From Lachnospiraceae bacterium (GTDB lineage: Bacteria > Bacillota > Clostridia > Lachnospirales > Lachnospiraceae): 17,064 bases of DNA. Where the stretch lies: positions 1 through 17,064 of the forward strand of contig VSNJ01000084.1 in the NCBI GenBank assembly GCA_009774235.1, written 5' to 3'. The position numbers were made by a program, and so were the translations under genes. The notes beneath the pieces are model-generated. The model ran no database searches. It was not told the DNA's origin and was given only the letters and a program-made list of their open reading frames with translations. Below are positions 15,342 through 17,064 of this stretch, piece by piece. How positions within the stretch are numbered: position 1 is the stretch's first letter; every line of letters starts with the position of its first letter.

Positions 15342-15885
15342 CCTGCGTGAAGGTGATACCCTGGAAACAATGGAGGGCACAGCATGTATCACAAAAATTG
15401 TGAAAAAAAGACACGAAGAGCCAGTTACTGTATATAACATAGCTGTAAAAGACTGGGTGTCATATTTTGTTGGGCAAGTAAGAGTCTATGTACATAATGG
15501 GAATGGTTATGAGGGTGGCAGTAAGATTGCAAATTATTATGTTGGACCAAATGGTAAAATATTATTAGGTGAATATAAGGATTGGATTGGTACAAATATA
15601 CAAAATAAATTGTTGAGCCAGGCAGACAATCCTCAGTTGCGAAATGCAATAAAAGAGTTATATAGAGGAAAATCATTTATCGGAGATGGTGGAACTGCAG
15701 ATGTTATTAAATTTGAACAGAAGACAGGAATCATGTTGGGAAGGAATGGTGGTTCTCATATCCAAAAAGGAATTGACATGGCAAGTTATATTCAAAATAA
15801 AATTTTGACACAAAATTTAAGTAGCACAGACAGAGCTTTAGCTACAAAATTATTAGATGATTTAAATAGCGCATTGGACAGGTAA
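15265..15885 (+). CDS. Polymorphic toxin, C-terminal fragment: second half of Hint plus an unassigned toxin domain
   Basis: This frame continues the preceding fragment. From about 15277 it encodes KIKTTAYHPVYVQEQGWVAA, the His-containing block of Hint, then VYNIAVKDWVSYFVGQVRVYVHN, which ends the Hint fold at about 15498. The remaining 128 residues are the toxin tip: KDWIGTNIQNKLLSQADN, IKELYRGKSFIGDGGTADVI, then FEQKTG, GRNGGSHIQKGIDMASYI and a helical C-terminus DRALATKLLDDLNSALDR. I have seen the pattern GDGGTA...GG.H.QKG at the ends of RHS and haemagglutinin-type toxins but cannot name its activity. The ATG at 15265 has no ribosome binding site, so expression would need frame restoration. 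The tip is AT-richer than the Hint part, as expected for exchanged toxin tips. The immunity gene starts six bases after its stop codon. Confidence 0.8.
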   Translation: MERRKIKTTAYHPVYVQEQGWVAAINLREGDTLETMEGTACITKIVKKRHEEPVTVYNIAVKDWVSYFVGQVRVYVHNGNGYEGGSKIANYYVGPNGKILLGEYKDWIGTNIQNKLLSQADNPQLRNAIKELYRGKSFIGDGGTADVIKFEQKTGIMLGRNGGSHIQKGIDMASYIQNKILTQNLSSTDRALATKLLDDLNSALDR

Positions 15886-15891
15886 TAAATT

Positions 15892-16257
15892 ATGGATTAT
15901 AATAAATTATATACTGAATTTAAAATAGCTGTACCTGAGTGTATTAGCTTTTGTGAGGAGAAAGAAATAGAAAATTTTATTGATGATACAGTTGGTATTC
16001 ATGTATCATTTGGTATGGTTATTGTTCCTTACATACTTTATGTTGTAGATAATCAAAAAGATAAAGTAATACAAGAAATTTTCTGCTTTATGGAGCAAAT
16101 GGCAGTTTGTCCAGATATTAAAGTTCAAGAAGTATTAGATTTTACAATACTAGAACAATTAATAGATGAGGAACATTATATACTTCAAAAATGTAAAAAA
16201 TACATGGGGATGAATACTTTACAACATTGTGAAAAAATTGAAGAGTACTTTTATTAA
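15892..16257 (+). CDS. Probable immunity protein for the adjacent toxin
   Basis: The product has 121 residues, is acidic, and has no signal peptide or membrane segment, so it should be cytoplasmic. It begins six bases after the toxin stop codon with no strong ribosome binding site of its own (AGG at about 15878-15880), which suggests translational coupling. Position directly after a Hint-toxin tip is the classic place for an immunity gene, and size and charge fit. Visible features are an N-terminal helix YNKLYTEFKIAVPECISFCE, the block GIHVSFGMVIVPYILYVVDN and a helical C-terminal half QEIFCFMEQMAVCPD. The middle block recalls the small DUF7674-type proteins found beside toxins, but I am not certain of the family. 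Its codons are more AT-rich than those of the mannan genes. The role is inferred from context. Confidence 0.7.
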   Translation: MDYNKLYTEFKIAVPECISFCEEKEIENFIDDTVGIHVSFGMVIVPYILYVVDNQKDKVIQEIFCFMEQMAVCPDIKVQEVLDFTILEQLIDEEHYILQKCKKYMGMNTLQHCEKIEEYFY

Positions 16258-16343
16258 ATTTATTATTGTTATACTTTAGAGCCTGCAATTTCATGGGTTT
16301 CTTTTTTAAAAAATAATTATATTGCCTGCTTGTTCATTAAATA

Positions 16344-16697
16344 TTGGTTTTAAAAAAGAAATTTCCAAAGAAGAATTTGCAGAGAGAATTGAAAATGATA
16401 CACTGCTTGAAACAAATTGCAGGTACAGTTTCTGTATTGCTTGAAGAAAATAATATACCAGCTGGGGAATGTGCTGGCATAGAAATACAAATTCCAGGAA
16501 ATGCAGACAGTAAAAAAGGAATTTTAATAAATTCAGAGATTTTTAAATGGGAAAATATATGCATTTCAGATATAATTGGAAACATAATACCATTACCCGT
16601 TAATTTACAGGGAATTTTATAATAATTATACATTTTTCAAATGAAGAGAATAACCTCAGTTAATTTTGGTGGTGTATCAAGATTAGCTGGGGTTATA
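16344..16697 (+). pseudogene. Remnant copy of the manA 3' end (ROK tail) and its terminator
   Basis: Bases 16344-16411 match manA 13428-13495 with one difference, and 16411-16697 match 14118-14404 with nine. Relative to manA, 623 bases are missing at the joint (13496-14118), which is not a multiple of three, so the two parts are in different frames and no isomerase can be made. The ROK-like tail nevertheless stays open without indels. Of its seven base changes, four are silent and three give conservative replacements (Thr to Ala, Asp to Glu, Val to Ile). The copied terminator hairpin (16650-16696) has one C-to-T change that keeps a wobble pair. The lone C-terminal fragment has no ribosome binding site and is unlikely to be expressed. 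Confidence 0.92.
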
Positions 16698-16767
16698 TCC
16701 AGTTGTGGGAGGAAAGGCAGATATTGCCAGCATAGTACAGTATAGTATATACATGAAGAGTGATGCA
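16698..16767 (+). pseudogene. Short pretoxin remnant fused to the manA remnant
   Basis: Right after the copied terminator, about 70 bases resemble 14753-14815 inside the pretoxin segment of the toxin gene. The shared core GGCAGATATTGCCA is followed by further matches down to GTGATGCA, with several indels. In the intact arrangement this segment lies about 350 bases beyond the terminator, so the AT-rich gap and the toxin start have been deleted here. It is too short and shifted to encode anything. It shows that the duplicated manA tail was once followed by another toxin gene of the same class. Confidence 0.75.
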
Positions 16768-16786
16768 TATAAAGGAGATATTGGAA

Positions 16787-17064
16787 ATGGATAATAGTAC
16801 CCAAATTAAGCAATTAATAAAAAATAGAAAACTAAGTTCAGAAGAAGAGTTTAAATTATTTGAGGATGCTTTACATAAGCTACAAGGAAATATAACTATT
16901 GATGATGTTTATGAAATTTGTAATGCTTTTTGTGATGATTGCGAAGATGATGAAGTTATGTTTGGGATTATACACCTTATTGAGCAATTAGAAATGGACG
17001 GATATTTAAAATGTATTGCACTTTGTTCACCAGATATGGTGGGAGCACATGAGTGGGCTATGAC
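16787..17064 (+). CDS. Second immunity-like protein (Imm30-like), cut by the window end
   Basis: An open frame starts at ATG 16787, ten bases after AAAGGAG (16770-16776), and runs 92 codons to the window edge without a stop. The product is acidic and helical, with no signal peptide: KLSSEEEFKLFEDALHKLQ, then a run with CDDCEDDEVMFGIIHLIEQL, then PDMVGAHEWAM. The EEEF...DEEVMFGLIHLIE...P...AHEWA pattern matches what I recall of the Imm30 family of toxin-immunity proteins. Its toxin gene is absent on the left, where only a pretoxin scrap remains, so it is an orphan immunity gene, which could still protect against toxins of siblings. The family call is from memory and moderate in confidence. Confidence 0.7.
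   Translation, partial: MDNSTQIKQLIKNRKLSSEEEFKLFEDALHKLQGNITIDDVYEICNAFCDDCEDDEVMFGIIHLIEQLEMDGYLKCIALCSPDMVGAHEWAM

Noticed and set aside
16344..16622. A 92-codon frame read as a new small protein
   Set aside because: Its first third is out-of-frame manA sequence and the rest is the copied ROK-like tail; it begins at a TTG without a ribosome binding site.
1..17064. CRISPR arrays, tRNA or rRNA genes, and transposase genes
   Set aside because: I found no regularly spaced repeats, no tRNA-like cloverleaf or rRNA sequence, and no transposase or integrase frame on either strand.

Overview
The window looks like part of a Lachnospiraceae-type Firmicutes chromosome. It is AT-rich, has strong AGGAGG ribosome binding sites, encodes lipoprotein-anchored solute-binding proteins, and carries a compact glycoside-phosphorylase locus of the kind known from gut clostridia such as Roseburia and Ruminococcus. 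Genus and species cannot be fixed from the sequence alone. Every gene I support is on the + strand.

Region 1 (1-3000) is a chemosensory pair. A lipoprotein of the ribose/galactose-binding type is followed by a methyl-accepting chemotaxis protein. No permease or ATPase is next to them, so the binding protein probably reports a sugar to the receptor rather than feeding a transporter.

Region 2 (3000-14400) is a beta-mannooligosaccharide (mannosyl-glucose) utilisation locus. In order it encodes a LacI-family regulator with its own promoter, two tandem terminators, an ABC sugar-binding lipoprotein, two MalF/MalG-type permeases, a GH130_2-type mannooligosaccharide phosphorylase, a cellobiose 2-epimerase, a GH130_1-type mannosylglucose phosphorylase, a single-pass membrane protein of unknown function, a YesL/DUF624 membrane protein, and a class I mannose-6-phosphate isomerase. 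The inferred pathway is as follows. Oligosaccharides enter through the ABC importer, powered by an ATPase encoded elsewhere. The GH130_2 enzyme shortens them with phosphate, releasing mannose-1-phosphate. The epimerase converts the reducing-end mannose of mannobiose to glucose. The GH130_1 enzyme splits mannosyl-glucose to mannose-1-phosphate and glucose. After a mutase step encoded elsewhere, the isomerase sends mannose-6-phosphate to fructose-6-phosphate. No endo-mannanase or esterase is present, which suits a cell feeding on ready-made oligosaccharides. Most larger gaps between genes of this locus contain a strong hairpin. The isomerase carries a C-terminal piece of a ROK-type sugar kinase that stops after about 110 residues.

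Region 3 (14400-17064) is a polymorphic-toxin island directly behind the isomerase. It holds a pretoxin-Hint-toxin gene without a delivery domain and broken by a +1 frameshift inside Hint, a probable immunity gene, a degraded 97%-identical copy of the 3' end of the isomerase gene with its terminator, a short pretoxin remnant, and a second immunity-like gene (Imm30-like) that runs off the window. The repeated manA tail and pretoxin scrap look like the scar of one toxin-immunity cassette displacing an older one. This is the most unusual part of the window.
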